From assembly GCF_014648575.1 (NCBI RefSeq), contig NZ_BMRJ01000007.1, positions 25,212 through 89,211 on the forward strand: a stretch of DNA of 64,000 nucleotides, written 5' to 3'. Of the stretch, positions 1 through 7,501 are shown piece by piece. The translations under genes and the position numbers were made by a program. This DNA is from Agromyces mediolanus (GTDB taxonomy: Bacteria > Actinomycetota > Actinomycetes > Actinomycetales > Microbacteriaceae). Under the pieces are notes generated by a model. That model saw nothing but the letters and a program-made list of their open reading frames with translations, did not search any database and had not been told where the DNA came from. Every line of letters starts with the position of its first letter. The stretch's first letter is position 1.

Positions 1-111
1 CGTCGCGGTCGCCCCGGCGGCCGTCACCGCCTCCCACGGGCTCGTCAGCTCGCTGTCCTCGAATCCGTCGGTGGCCAGGAAGGCCACGCGCTGTCCGCTG
101 AGGTGCGTCAT
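1..111 (-). CDS. DJ-1/PfpI family protein, N-terminal part (runs off the window)
   Basis: Only the first 37 codons are present. They read MTHLSGQRVAFLATDGFEDS and continue with an ELTSPWEA-like stretch, the usual opening of type 1 glutamine amidotransferase-like (DJ-1/PfpI) proteins: a beta strand, then the DGFE(D/E)xEL loop. The catalytic Cys region lies outside the window. An AAAGGA ribosome site sits 7 nt before the ATG. It lies about 145 bp downstream of the FMN reductase gene on the same strand, so it may belong to the same stress-response unit, although a hairpin lies between them. Family members act as deglycases, chaperones or proteases; which applies here cannot be told. Confidence 0.75.
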   Translation of the reverse strand, partial: MTHLSGQRVAFLATDGFEDSELTSPWEAVTAAGATAT

Positions 112-140
112 CCGTCCGTCCTTTCGTCGGTGGTGGTCAG

Positions 141-175
141 GGAATCCCCGGCGATCGTGTCGCGGGGACCATTCC
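141..175 (-). terminator. Possible terminator hairpin after the FMN reductase gene
   Basis: Arms GGAATCCCCG (141-150) and CGGGG plus ATTCC (163-167, 171-175) pair around a short interruption. It lies about 80 nt downstream of the reductase stop. No T-run is visible, so it may be a weak terminator or simply a leader structure of the PfpI gene. Confidence 0.35.
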
Positions 176-256
176 ACCCTCCGACGTCGGCGGCGCCGCG
201 TCGAGGGGGTGGCCGATGCGGGCCGAGGATGCTACGCGCGCGCTGGCCGCCGAGGC

Positions 257-847
257 TCAGGCGGCAGGGGCCGCCGCTGCGCGGATGACGCCGCCCAACG
301 TTGCAGCCGCCGCGCGAATCGGCTCCTCGTGCGAGGCGACGATCGAGGCCGCGTCGCGCAGCCGCCCGTCGTCGCCGTAGCCGTCGCGGGGGATCGTCAG
401 CTCGACGTTCGACCCGGCCAGCCGCAGCCCGATGAACTCGAGCACACCGCGTAGCTGGGCGCCGGAGAGCCCGCCGCCGTGCCCGCCATAGCTCACGATC
501 AGCGCCGGCTTGCCGCGCCACTCCTGGAAGAGGAAATCGATCGCGTTCTTCAGCGACGCCGGGTAGCCGCCGTTGTATTGCGGCGTGACGAAGACGACGG
601 CGTCGCTCTCGGCGACGATCCGGCTCCAGGCCTTCGTGTGCTCGCGCTGGTAGTCGCCCATCGCGGGCATGCGCGGCTCGTCGAGGAGCGGGAGGCCGAG
701 CTCGGCGAGGTCGACGAGCTCGACTCGGGCGTCCGCCGACTCGGCGACGATCGGGGCGAGCGCCTCGGCGAGCTGGTCGCCGACGCGGATCGGGCGCACG
801 CTCCCGACGATGAGGCGGACGAGCGGGCGTTCGGGGGATGCGGGCAT
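257..847 (-). CDS. NAD(P)H-dependent FMN reductase family oxidoreductase
   Basis: This 196-residue flavodoxin-fold protein has the family marks. An N-terminal strand and phosphate-binding loop read LIVGSVRPIRVGDQLA (residues about 12-27). A second FMN-contact loop reads TPQYNGGYPASLKNAIDFL (about 88-106), and a further glycine-rich loop reads SYGGHGGGLSGAQ. Relatives (chromate reductase, azoreductase and quinone reductase types) reduce quinones, azo dyes or flavins with NAD(P)H. It begins 25 bp after the MFS gene and is the third gene of the DoxX-MFS-reductase unit facing an HxlR regulator, which points to detoxification of quinones or other electrophiles. The substrate is inferred from context. 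Confidence 0.85.
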   Translation of the reverse strand: MPASPERPLVRLIVGSVRPIRVGDQLAEALAPIVAESADARVELVDLAELGLPLLDEPRMPAMGDYQREHTKAWSRIVAESDAVVFVTPQYNGGYPASLKNAIDFLFQEWRGKPALIVSYGGHGGGLSGAQLRGVLEFIGLRLAGSNVELTIPRDGYGDDGRLRDAASIVASHEEPIRAAAATLGGVIRAAAAPAA

Positions 848-872
848 CGGAGTTCCTTCGAGAGTGAGGTGG

Positions 873-2324
873 TCAGGCGGGCTCGGTCGCGGGGCGACGC
901 ACGAAGAAGGCGCCGACGACGACGAGCAGGGACAGCACGGCGCCGATGAGGAAGGCGGTCTGGATGCCGCCCGCCTCCGCCGTGACGGCGTCGGCGCCGG
1001 CGGAGCTGAGCTCGACCGTGCGCGCCGACAGGATCGTCACGAACAGCGCCGTCCCCGCGGCGCCGGCGACCTGCTGCACGGCGCCGACCGCCGCCGAGCC
1101 GTACGAGTACAGTGCGGGGGTCAGGGAGCCGAGCGCCGAGGTGAACAAGGGCGTGAACATCAGTGCGAGCCCGCTCGAGAGCAGCACGTGCGCGACGACG
1201 ATGAGCCACGGCGGCGTCTCCGGGGTGAGCGTCGCGAGCGCCCAGAGCGCGGCGCTCACGACGATGCTGCCCGGCACGACGAGCGGTCGCGGACCGTAGC
1301 GGTCGAACAGCCGCCCGATCGTCGGCGCGACGAGCCCCATCACGAGGCCGCCGGGGAGCATCAGCATGCCCGTGACGACCGGCTCCAGCCCGAGCACGTT
1401 CTGGAGGTAGATCGGCAGCAGGATGAGGGTGCCGAACATCGCGGCCATCATCATCGTCATCAGCGAGATCGCGATGGTGAAGGTGCGCGAGCGGAAGATC
1501 CGCAGATCGAGCAGCGCGGCGTCGCGGCGCTGCAGCACGAGCTGGCGCCAGACGAACGCGCCGATGCTGACGGCCCCGACGCCGAGTGCCACCCACATCT
1601 GCGCGCCCGTCGCGCCGCCACTGCCGGCGGCCCCGATGAGGCTGAGGCCGTAGACGAGGCCGCCGAAGCCGAGCGCGGACAGCACGACGGAGGTGAGGTC
1701 GATGGGTGCCCGGCGCGTCTCGCCGACATTGCGGATCCGTCTCGCACCGATCACGAGCATGACGACGGCGATCGGCAGCACGAGCCAGAACAGGAAGCGC
1801 CACGAGGCGAGACTCAGGATCGCACCGGAGATCGTCGGCCCGAGGGCGGGCGCCACCGACATCACGATCGAGATGCGACCCATGAAACGCCCGCGCGAAT
1901 TCGCGGGGACGAGCGTGAGGATCGTCGTCATGAGCAGCGGCATCATCATGGCGGTGCCGCCCGCCTGCACGATGCGTCCCGCGAGGAGCAGCTCGAAGCC
2001 AGGCGCGAGGCCGGCCACCAGGGTGCCGATGGAGAACAAGGTCATCGCGGCGATGAAGATCTGCCGCGTCGTGAAGCGCTGGATCAGGAAGCCCGTGATC
2101 GGAATGATGACGGCCATCGTCAGCATGAACGCGGTGGTGAGCCACTGCGCCGCGGCGATCGTGATGCCGAGGTCGACGACGAGCTGGGGGATCGCGACGC
2201 CCATGATCGTCTCGTTGAGGATCACCACGAAGGCGGCGCCGAGCATCAGCCAGATGACGCGCAGCTGCGTCGGCTCGGCCGCGGCCGTGGTCGCGGGGCC
2301 GTCGACGGCGTCGGTCGTGCTCAT
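873..2324 (-). CDS. DHA2-type MFS drug/proton exporter
   Basis: The 483-residue protein is very hydrophobic, with about 14 membrane segments as in the DHA2 (EmrB/QacA) group. The first segment carries ILNETIMGVAIPQL, the motif D1-like region of the group, and the C-terminus is short and charged. Start: the ATG at 2324-2322 overlaps the DoxX stop as ATGA, so the two genes are translationally coupled. It is a clear paralogue of the exporter at 19195-20694; both share the NETxMGVAxP and QWLTTAxML stretches. Probable role is efflux of the compound sensed by the HxlR regulator. The substrate is unknown. Confidence 0.9.
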   Translation of the reverse strand: MSTTDAVDGPATTAAAEPTQLRVIWLMLGAAFVVILNETIMGVAIPQLVVDLGITIAAAQWLTTAFMLTMAVIIPITGFLIQRFTTRQIFIAAMTLFSIGTLVAGLAPGFELLLAGRIVQAGGTAMMMPLLMTTILTLVPANSRGRFMGRISIVMSVAPALGPTISGAILSLASWRFLFWLVLPIAVVMLVIGARRIRNVGETRRAPIDLTSVVLSALGFGGLVYGLSLIGAAGSGGATGAQMWVALGVGAVSIGAFVWRQLVLQRRDAALLDLRIFRSRTFTIAISLMTMMMAAMFGTLILLPIYLQNVLGLEPVVTGMLMLPGGLVMGLVAPTIGRLFDRYGPRPLVVPGSIVVSAALWALATLTPETPPWLIVVAHVLLSSGLALMFTPLFTSALGSLTPALYSYGSAAVGAVQQVAGAAGTALFVTILSARTVELSSAGADAVTAEAGGIQTAFLIGAVLSLLVVVGAFFVRRPATEPA

Positions 2325-2680
2325 CCGAACACCAGCCAGCCGATGCCGACCAGGAGGGCCGCGATGCCGAGCGGCAGGCTCGGCAGGACAGGCTCGTGCC
2401 GGCGCGCGTGCAGCCGCACCGCGACCGCCATCATGATGGCGAGGCCGAAGGCCGCGACGGGGGTGAGCCACGGGGCGATGCCGGTCGCGGCGGGGAGGAT
2501 CATGCCGATCGCGCCGAGCACCTCGAGCGCGCCGATGGTCTTCAGCTGCGGGGCGGTGACCTCCTCGACCCACGCCATGCGCTCGTGGACGCGCTCGCGA
2601 GGGGTCACCACCTTCATGGCTCCGGCCATGGCGAAGAGGGCGGCGAGCAGGCCGGTGACGACCCAGAGTGCGATGATCAT
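2321..2680 (-). CDS. DoxX family membrane protein
   Basis: A 119-residue protein with four predicted membrane segments, beginning MIIALWVVTGLLAALFAMAG and carrying the conserved GAxKV turn followed by ExLGAIGMILP, as in DoxX and MhqP-like proteins. It is the first gene of the leftward operon; GGAG precedes the ATG. In Bacillus the MhqP DoxX protein belongs to a quinone-responsive regulon, and the same pairing with a flavin reductase is seen here. The biochemical role of the family is not firmly known. It overlaps the exporter gene by 4 bp. Confidence 0.85.
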   Translation of the reverse strand: MIIALWVVTGLLAALFAMAGAMKVVTPRERVHERMAWVEEVTAPQLKTIGALEVLGAIGMILPAATGIAPWLTPVAAFGLAIMMAVAVRLHARRHEPVLPSLPLGIAALLVGIGWLVFG

Positions 2681-2697
2681 GCGGAGGACTCCTAATA

Positions 2698-2787
2698 GTT
2701 ACTGTGCGTGTGTAACGCACGATCTGTTACTGTATTCCGAGGAGTCCCGGCACTTCCTGGTGCGTCACGCACCCCGGTGTGCGTAAC
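2698..2787. promoter_or_regulatory. Probable HxlR operator region between divergent genes
   Basis: The intergenic space holds repeated GTTAC elements. GTTACTGTGCGTGTGTAAC at 2698-2716 has inverted GTTAC/GTAAC arms. A direct copy of GTTACTGT lies at 2726-2733, 28 bp on, and GTAACAG (2783-2789) is the inverse of CTGTTAC (2724-2730). Such spaced dyads fit a dimeric winged-helix repressor acting on both promoters. Binding is inferred. Confidence 0.6.
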
Positions 2788-2847
2788 AGCGCGCGGGCGT
2801 GTCGCCACGGCGGCACCGCGCGGGGACGCCCCGAGGAGGGAGTCGGC

Positions 2848-3279
2848 ATGACCACCGAACAGTCCGCGCGCCCGGCGTTGCGCCTGCCGCCGCTGCACCC
2901 CGACGGCGAGGGCGCCGCCTCGTGCAGCACCGACAACCCGGCCAGCCGGGTCATCCGCGAGATCCTCTCCCGCGTCGGCGACAAGTGGAGCCTGCTCGTC
3001 ATCGGACTGCTGCACGACGGGCCGCTGCGCTTCACCGAGATCCAGCGTCGGGTCGACGGCATCTCCCACCGCATGCTCACGCAGACGCTCCGCAGCCTCC
3101 AGCGCGACGGGCTCGTCTCGCGCACGAGCTACGCCGAGATCCCGCCGCGCGTCGAGTACGCGGTCACCCCGCTCGGACGCTCGCTCTCCGAACCCGCGAT
3201 CGCCCTGGCCGCGTGGGCGGCCGAGCACCACCGCACCATCCTCGACGCGCGCGCCGAGTTCGACGGCGACGAGGCCTGA
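2848..3279 (+). CDS. HxlR family transcriptional regulator with a possible redox cysteine
   Basis: This 143-residue winged-helix protein has the HxlR core: GDKWSLLVIGLLHDGPLRFTEIQ, then GISHRMLTQTLRSLQRDGLV, then a wing reading PPRVEYAVTPLG. The start is the ATG at 2848, with a GGAGGG site 7 nt upstream; an upstream in-frame GTG at 2779 has no such support. A single Cys (Cys26) sits just before the winged helix, at the place used by thiol-sensing members such as YodB, HypR and QorR. It is divergent from the DoxX-MFS-reductase genes and probably represses them until oxidised or alkylated by quinones. That last step is inference. Confidence 0.9.
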   Translation: MTTEQSARPALRLPPLHPDGEGAASCSTDNPASRVIREILSRVGDKWSLLVIGLLHDGPLRFTEIQRRVDGISHRMLTQTLRSLQRDGLVSRTSYAEIPPRVEYAVTPLGRSLSEPAIALAAWAAEHHRTILDARAEFDGDEA

Positions 3280-3297
3280 GCCCCGCCGCCGCCCGGT

Positions 3298-4638
3298 TCA
3301 GGCGATGATCCGGAGCGGATGCTCCAGCAGTCGCGTGAGCGTCGCGAGGAACTCCGCGGCCAGGGCTCCGTCGATGATGCGGTGGTCCGAGGTGAGCGTG
3401 TACCGCAGTCGGCGTCGCTCGACCGGGCGCCCCTCGACGAGTGCGAGCTCGGGACGCGCCGCGCCGACGGCGAGGATCGCGCCCTGCGGCGGGTTGATGA
3501 TCGCCGTGAAGTGCTCCACGCCGTACATGCCGAGGTTGCTGATCGTGAAGGTGCCGTCGGCGAGCTCGTCCGGTGCGAGCGTGCGGGCTGCGGCGCGACG
3601 ACCGAGCTCGCGCGTCGACGCCGCGATGCTGCGCACGGCGAGGCGATCGGCGTCGCGGACCACGGGCACCACGAGGCCGGCGGGGGAGGCGACGGCGATC
3701 CCGAGGTGGATCGCGTCGTGCCGCACCGTCGCGCCGCCGCCCTCGGCGGAGTACGAGGCGTTCACGCCCGGATGGGTGCGCAGCGCCAGCGCCACGGCGC
3801 GCACGAGCAGGTCGTTGACGCTGATCCGCGGCTCCTCCTCGTCCGCCGCCTCGTTCAAGCGGGCGCGGAGCCCGAGCAGGTCCTCGACGTCGGCCGAGGC
3901 CGTCGCGGTGAAGCTCGGCACCGTCGTCGCGCTCTCGGTGAGGCGGGCGGCGATCGTGCGGCGGATGGCGTCGAAGGGGACCGTGGCGGGCGAGGGAGGC
4001 TGGGGTGGCGGGGTTCCCTTCGACGGGCTCAGGGGACCAGGGGTCCTCGGGGGACCAGCGGTTCCCTTCGACGGGCTCAGGGAACCAGTGGGGCTCGGGG
4101 AGCCAGGGGTTCCCTTCGACGGGCTCAGGGAACCAGTGGGGCTCGGGGAGCCAGGGGTTCCCTTCGACGGGCTCAGGGAACCAGGCGGGCTCAGGGGGCC
4201 AGGGGTTCCCTTCGACGGGCTCAGGGGACCAGTCGGGCTCGGGGAGCCGGCGGGGTCGAGGTCGGCGCGGACGATGCGGCCGCCCGGGCCCGAGCCGCGG
4301 ACCGCTGCCAGATCGAGGCCGCGCTCGCGGGCGATGCGGCGCACGAGCGGGCTCGCCGCCCGGCGCGCGGCGTCGGGCTGGGGCGCCGGGTCGGCGGGCT
4401 CCCGGCCGTCGTCGAGGCGCGCGATCGGCGTGCCGATCGGCACGTTCTCGCCGACCTGCACGAGGATCTCCGCGAGCGTGCCGGCCTCGTAGGCCTCCTG
4501 CTCCATGAGGGCCTTGTCGGTCTCGATCTCGACGAGCAGCTCACCGGGCGAGACGGCGTCGCCGGGCTGCTTGTGCCAGGCGGCGATGGCGCCCTCGGTC
4601 ATCGTGTCCGAGAGGCGGGGCATGAGGATGTCGATCAT
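3298..4638 (-). CDS. Dihydrolipoamide acyltransferase (E2) of a 2-oxoacid dehydrogenase complex
   Basis: The 446-residue protein transfers acyl groups from its lipoyl arm to CoA. Domains in order: one lipoyl domain (residues 1-78, lipoylated Lys42 in ETDKALMEQE); a peripheral subunit-binding domain (about 95-130, SPLVRRIARERGLDL); a Ser/Pro/Gly linker (about 130-209) made of five near-identical 16-residue units of the type GSLSPSKGTPGSPSPT; and the catalytic domain with the DHRIIDGA active-site His and Asp near the C-terminus. It starts 14 bp after E1beta as the third gene of the operon. No E3 gene follows, so dihydrolipoamide dehydrogenase must come from elsewhere. The repetitive linker is unusual. 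Confidence 0.93.
   Translation of the reverse strand: MIDILMPRLSDTMTEGAIAAWHKQPGDAVSPGELLVEIETDKALMEQEAYEAGTLAEILVQVGENVPIGTPIARLDDGREPADPAPQPDAARRAASPLVRRIARERGLDLAAVRGSGPGGRIVRADLDPAGSPSPTGPLSPSKGTPGPLSPPGSLSPSKGTPGSPSPTGSLSPSKGTPGSPSPTGSLSPSKGTAGPPRTPGPLSPSKGTPPPQPPSPATVPFDAIRRTIAARLTESATTVPSFTATASADVEDLLGLRARLNEAADEEEPRISVNDLLVRAVALALRTHPGVNASYSAEGGGATVRHDAIHLGIAVASPAGLVVPVVRDADRLAVRSIAASTRELGRRAAARTLAPDELADGTFTISNLGMYGVEHFTAIINPPQGAILAVGAARPELALVEGRPVERRRLRYTLTSDHRIIDGALAAEFLATLTRLLEHPLRIIA
4013..4252. repeat. Five 48-bp tandem repeats, each carrying a REP-like palindrome, inside the E2 gene
   Basis: Copies begin at 4013, 4061, 4109, 4157 and 4205, exactly 48 bp apart. Each starts with GTTCCCTTCGACGGGCTCAG followed by GG(A/G)ACC. 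The outer GTTCCCT and AGGGAAC arms form a 7-bp stem in copies 2-4; copies 1 and 5 have one changed base. The array stays in frame and encodes the 16-residue linker units of E2. The core resembles the dispersed CCCTTCGAC...GCTCAGGG repeats known from many high-GC genomes. Confidence 0.95.
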
Positions 4639-4652
4639 GGCGGTCTTCCTGC

Positions 4653-5645
4653 TCAGCGGCGCCGGGCCACGGCGTCGACGGTCTCGCGGATGGCGGCGGC
4701 CGCGTCCTCGGCCGAGGGGAGGGCGGCGAGCTCGAGGCTCTTGGCGTAGGGCATCGGCACCTCGGCCATCGCGACGCGGCGCACCGGGGCATCCAGCCAG
4801 TCGAACGCGCCGTCGCTGATGGTGGCGGCGATCTCCGCCCCGATGCCGTAGGTGAGCCAGTCGTCCTCGAGCACGACGGCGCAGTTCGTCTTTTGCACCG
4901 AGGCGACGATGGTGTCCCGGTCGAGGGGGCGCAGGCTCCGCAGGTCGACGACTTCGACGTCGATGCCCTCCGCGGCGAGGCGCTCGGCGACGTCGAGGGC
5001 GACGACCGCCATCCGCGAGTAGGCGACGACGGTCACGTCGCGCCCCGTCCTGGTGACGGCGGCCCGGCCGATCTCGGCGGGCTCGAGGTCCTCGGGCACC
5101 TCGCCGCTCGTGTTGTAGAGCGCGAGGTTCTCGAGCACCAGCACGGGGTCGTCGTCGCGGATCGCGGCGAGCATCAGGGCCTTCGCGTCGGCCGGCGTGG
5201 CCGGGGCGACGACCTTGAGCCCCGGCACGAAGGCGTAGTACAGCTCGATGTTCTGCGAGTGCGTCGCGCCGAGCTGCTGTCCACCGCCACCGGGGGTGCG
5301 GATGACGAGCGGCACCTTCGCCTGGCCGCCGAACATGCCGTAGATCTTCGCCGCGTGGTTCACGATCTGGTCGATCGCGAGCAGCGAGAAGTTGATGGTC
5401 ATGATCTCGACCACGGGGCGCAGCCCGAGCATCGCGGCGCCGACGGCCGCGCCGGTGAAGCCCTCCTCGGCGATCGGGGTGTCGCGGACGCGCTTCGCGC
5501 CGAACTCGGCGAGGAGCCCGGCGGTGATCTTGTACGAGCCCTCGAAGCGGCCGATCTCCTCGCCCATGAGCAGCACGTCCTCGTCGCGGAGGAGCTCTTC
5601 GCGGAGGGCGTCGTGCAGGGCCTGGCGGTAGCTGATGACGGTCAC
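4653..5645 (-). CDS. 2-oxoacid dehydrogenase E1 component, beta subunit
   Basis: The 330-residue protein aligns along its length with PdhB/AcoB/BkdB. It has EEIGRFEGSYKIT near the N-terminus, TPIAEEGFTGAAVGAA (residues about 56-71), PGGGGQQLGATHSQ (substrate and cofactor loop) and the C-terminal transketolase region VVDLRSLRPLDRDTI. With the alpha subunit it forms the thiamine diphosphate E1 that decarboxylates a 2-oxoacid and acylates the E2 lipoyl group. The start is a GTG overlapping the E1alpha stop as GTGA. Sequence alone does not separate pyruvate, branched-chain or acetoin specificity. Confidence 0.93.
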   Translation of the reverse strand: MTVISYRQALHDALREELLRDEDVLLMGEEIGRFEGSYKITAGLLAEFGAKRVRDTPIAEEGFTGAAVGAAMLGLRPVVEIMTINFSLLAIDQIVNHAAKIYGMFGGQAKVPLVIRTPGGGGQQLGATHSQNIELYYAFVPGLKVVAPATPADAKALMLAAIRDDDPVLVLENLALYNTSGEVPEDLEPAEIGRAAVTRTGRDVTVVAYSRMAVVALDVAERLAAEGIDVEVVDLRSLRPLDRDTIVASVQKTNCAVVLEDDWLTYGIGAEIAATISDGAFDWLDAPVRRVAMAEVPMPYAKSLELAALPSAEDAAAAIRETVDAVARRR

Positions 5646-6760
5646 GCGGCGGCTCCGTTCGTGGACGGGGCGGTCGACACCGCTGGCATCGTGGGGAAGA
5701 GCGGCTCGCCCGGCCGTCGCCGCGAGTCGTTCGGCACGGGCGTCGCGTAGGTGTAGTCGAACAGGGTGTCCGGGTCCGGATGCGGGCTGGCCTCGGCGAA
5801 GGCGACGGCGGCCGCGACGGTGCGATCGGCATCCCGCTCGGCGTCCTCGATCTGCTGCTCGCTCAGGCGGCCGGCCTCGAGGAGCCGGGCCGCGTAGCCG
5901 GCGATGGGGTCGGCGGCCCGCGCGGCCTCGACCTCTTCGCGGCTGCGGTAGCGCGCGGGATCCACGACCGAGTGGCCTTTCAGACGGCCGGACACCGCCT
6001 CGAGGAGGAACGGCGCTCCGGCCCGCGCGCTCGCGAGGGCCGCCGCGGCGGCGGCGCGGACCGCGACGGGGTCGTTGCCGTCGACCCGGGCCGACGCCAT
6101 CCGGTAGGCGGCCGCGCGTCGATGCAGCTCGGGCTCCGCCGAGGCCTCCTCGACCGTGGTGCCCATGCCGAGTCCGTTGTTCACGATCACGTAGACGATG
6201 GGGAGCTTCCAGATCGCCGCCAGGTTCAGCGACTCGTGGAACGCGCCGATGTTGGTGGTGCCGTCGCCCATCAGGCAGACCACGGCCTCGTCGCCGCCGC
6301 GGGAGTCGATCGCGAGGGCGGCGCCGGTCGCGAGCGGGAGCTGCCCGCCGACGATGCCGTAGCCGCCCATGAAGCGGGCCGCGAGGTCGAACAGGTGCAT
6401 CGAGCCGCCCCAGCCCTTCGAGACGCCGTCGGCGCGGCCGTAGAGCTCGGCCATGATCCGCTCGGGGGCGATGCCGCGGGCGAGGGCGTAGCCGTGCTCG
6501 CGGTAGTTCGTGAAGACGTAGTCCTCAGCGCGGAGGGCGGACATGAGCCCGGTGACGGTGGCCTCCTCGCCGAGGTTGAGGTGGCAGTAGCCGCCGATCC
6601 GCGCCTCGGAGTAGGCCCGGGCCGCGCGTTCCTCGAAGCGCCGGATGAGCACCATCTGGCGATAGAACGCGAGCTCCTGCGCCTCGCTCGGCGTATCGCT
6701 CGGTGCCGCCGCCGTGGGCTTCGATCGGGGGCGAGCGCGGCTCGTCGTGGTCCGGGGCAT
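5642..6760 (-). CDS. 2-oxoacid (probably pyruvate/acetoin type) dehydrogenase E1 component, alpha subunit
   Basis: The 372-residue protein opens the operon. It has RRFEERAARAY, GGYCHLNLGEEA, the TNYREHGYALARG loop and the thiamine-diphosphate motif GDGTTNIGAFHESLNLAAIW...NN. The start is the ATG at 6760 with GGAGAA upstream; longer readings in this frame run into the divergent regulator. The sequence is closest in feel to AcoA/PdhA (SKGWGGSMHLFD). It is transcribed from a promoter overlapped by the operator at 6828-6850, so it is probably controlled by the neighbouring TetR protein. An organism may use such a complex besides the AceE-type pyruvate dehydrogenase. Confidence 0.93.
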   Translation of the reverse strand: MPRTTTSRARPRSKPTAAAPSDTPSEAQELAFYRQMVLIRRFEERAARAYSEARIGGYCHLNLGEEATVTGLMSALRAEDYVFTNYREHGYALARGIAPERIMAELYGRADGVSKGWGGSMHLFDLAARFMGGYGIVGGQLPLATGAALAIDSRGGDEAVVCLMGDGTTNIGAFHESLNLAAIWKLPIVYVIVNNGLGMGTTVEEASAEPELHRRAAAYRMASARVDGNDPVAVRAAAAAALASARAGAPFLLEAVSGRLKGHSVVDPARYRSREEVEAARAADPIAGYAARLLEAGRLSEQQIEDAERDADRTVAAAVAFAEASPHPDPDTLFDYTYATPVPNDSRRRPGEPLFPTMPAVSTAPSTNGAAA

Positions 6761-6827
6761 GGGGGTTCTCCTTCTCGCCCGAGCGCGGGCCGCGCACGCC
6801 GAGGTGTCGGCGGCGGTCCCGCGGATG

Positions 6828-6850
6828 AATGATACGAACTTCGGATCATT
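6828..6850. promoter_or_regulatory. TetR-type operator between the dehydrogenase operon and its regulator
   Basis: A 23-bp dyad: left arm AATGATACGAA, central C, right arm TTCGGATCATT. Ten of eleven arm positions are symmetric. It ends one base before the -10 box TAGGAT (6852-6857) of the rightward promoter and lies about 70 bp upstream of the E1alpha start, so one repressor dimer or pair could control both directions. Confidence 0.8.
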
Positions 6851-6863
6851 ATAGGATGGTGGC

Positions 6864-6893
6864 ATGAGACGCAACGACGGCAGACGCGGATGA
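6864..6893 (+). CDS. Nine-codon minicistron in front of the TetR gene
   Basis: ATG at 6864 opens MRRNDGRRG and its TGA stop (6891-6893) overlaps the TetR ATG (6890-6892) as ATGA. TAGGAT (6852-6857) lies exactly 6 nt before this ATG, the spacing seen in leaderless genes across this window. The likely reading is that the message begins at this ATG and the regulator is translated by coupling. The Arg-rich peptide itself may have no function. Not experimentally supported. Confidence 0.45.
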   Translation: MRRNDGRRG

Positions 6894-7483
6894 CGGGGGA
6901 GCCCACGACCGCTCCCCGCAAACGCGGGCGGCCGACCGAGTCCGAGCGCGCCCAGCGCCGCGACGACATCCTCGACGCCGCCGTGCGGCTGTTCGTCGCG
7001 CGCGGATTCGCGCAGGTGAGCCTCGACGACCTCGCCGCCGAGGCCCGGGTCACCAAGCGCACCATCTACGCCTACTTCGGCGATCGGACCGAGATCTTCC
7101 TCGCCGCGGTCGCACGCCTGCGCGAGCGCGCCCTGCGGCGCCCGACGAGCGAGCAGGGACTGGCCGCGCTCGCCGCGGACATCGTCGCCGTGCTGCACTC
7201 CGACGAGGCGGTCGGCCTGCACCGGCTCATGATCACCGAGGCCGGTGCGTTCCCCGAGCTCGCCGCAGGGTTCTACCGGGACGGCCCCGAGGCGTACATC
7301 GACGCCCTCCGCGGGCGGCTCGACTCGAGCGGGCTGCCCGAGGAGCTCGCCGAGCCGCTGTTCGCCCTCCTCCTCGGCGAGCCGCACCGACAGCGGCTGC
7401 TCGCCCTCCGCCCGGCGCCCCATCGCGAGGCCGCTGCGGCGCACGCCCAGCGCGCGCTCACGGCGCTCGGGCTCACGGCCTGA
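6890..7483 (+). CDS. TetR family transcriptional regulator of the dehydrogenase operon
   Basis: A 197-residue TetR/AcrR protein. The N-terminal helix-turn-helix reads RRDDILDAAVRLFVARGFAQ, then LDDLAAEARVTKRTIYAYFGDR (residues about 24-68). The rest is an alpha-helical ligand-binding domain of the TetR C-terminal type. No in-frame upstream start exists; the ATG at 6890 has no good ribosome site of its own (CGGCAGACGCGG precedes it) and is probably coupled to the nine-codon cistron. It is divergent from E1alpha and faces the strong dyad at 6828-6850, so control of that operon and of itself is likely. The effector is unknown. Confidence 0.9.
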   Translation: MTGEPTTAPRKRGRPTESERAQRRDDILDAAVRLFVARGFAQVSLDDLAAEARVTKRTIYAYFGDRTEIFLAAVARLRERALRRPTSEQGLAALAADIVAVLHSDEAVGLHRLMITEAGAFPELAAGFYRDGPEAYIDALRGRLDSSGLPEELAEPLFALLLGEPHRQRLLALRPAPHREAAAAHAQRALTALGLTA

Positions 7484-7501
7484 CGGGGCCGGCGTGACCG
7501 C

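Noticed and set aside
4013..4252. A regular repeat array that at first looks like CRISPR
   Set aside because: The 48-bp units are contiguous with almost no unique spacers, lie in frame inside the E2 gene, and no cas genes are near.
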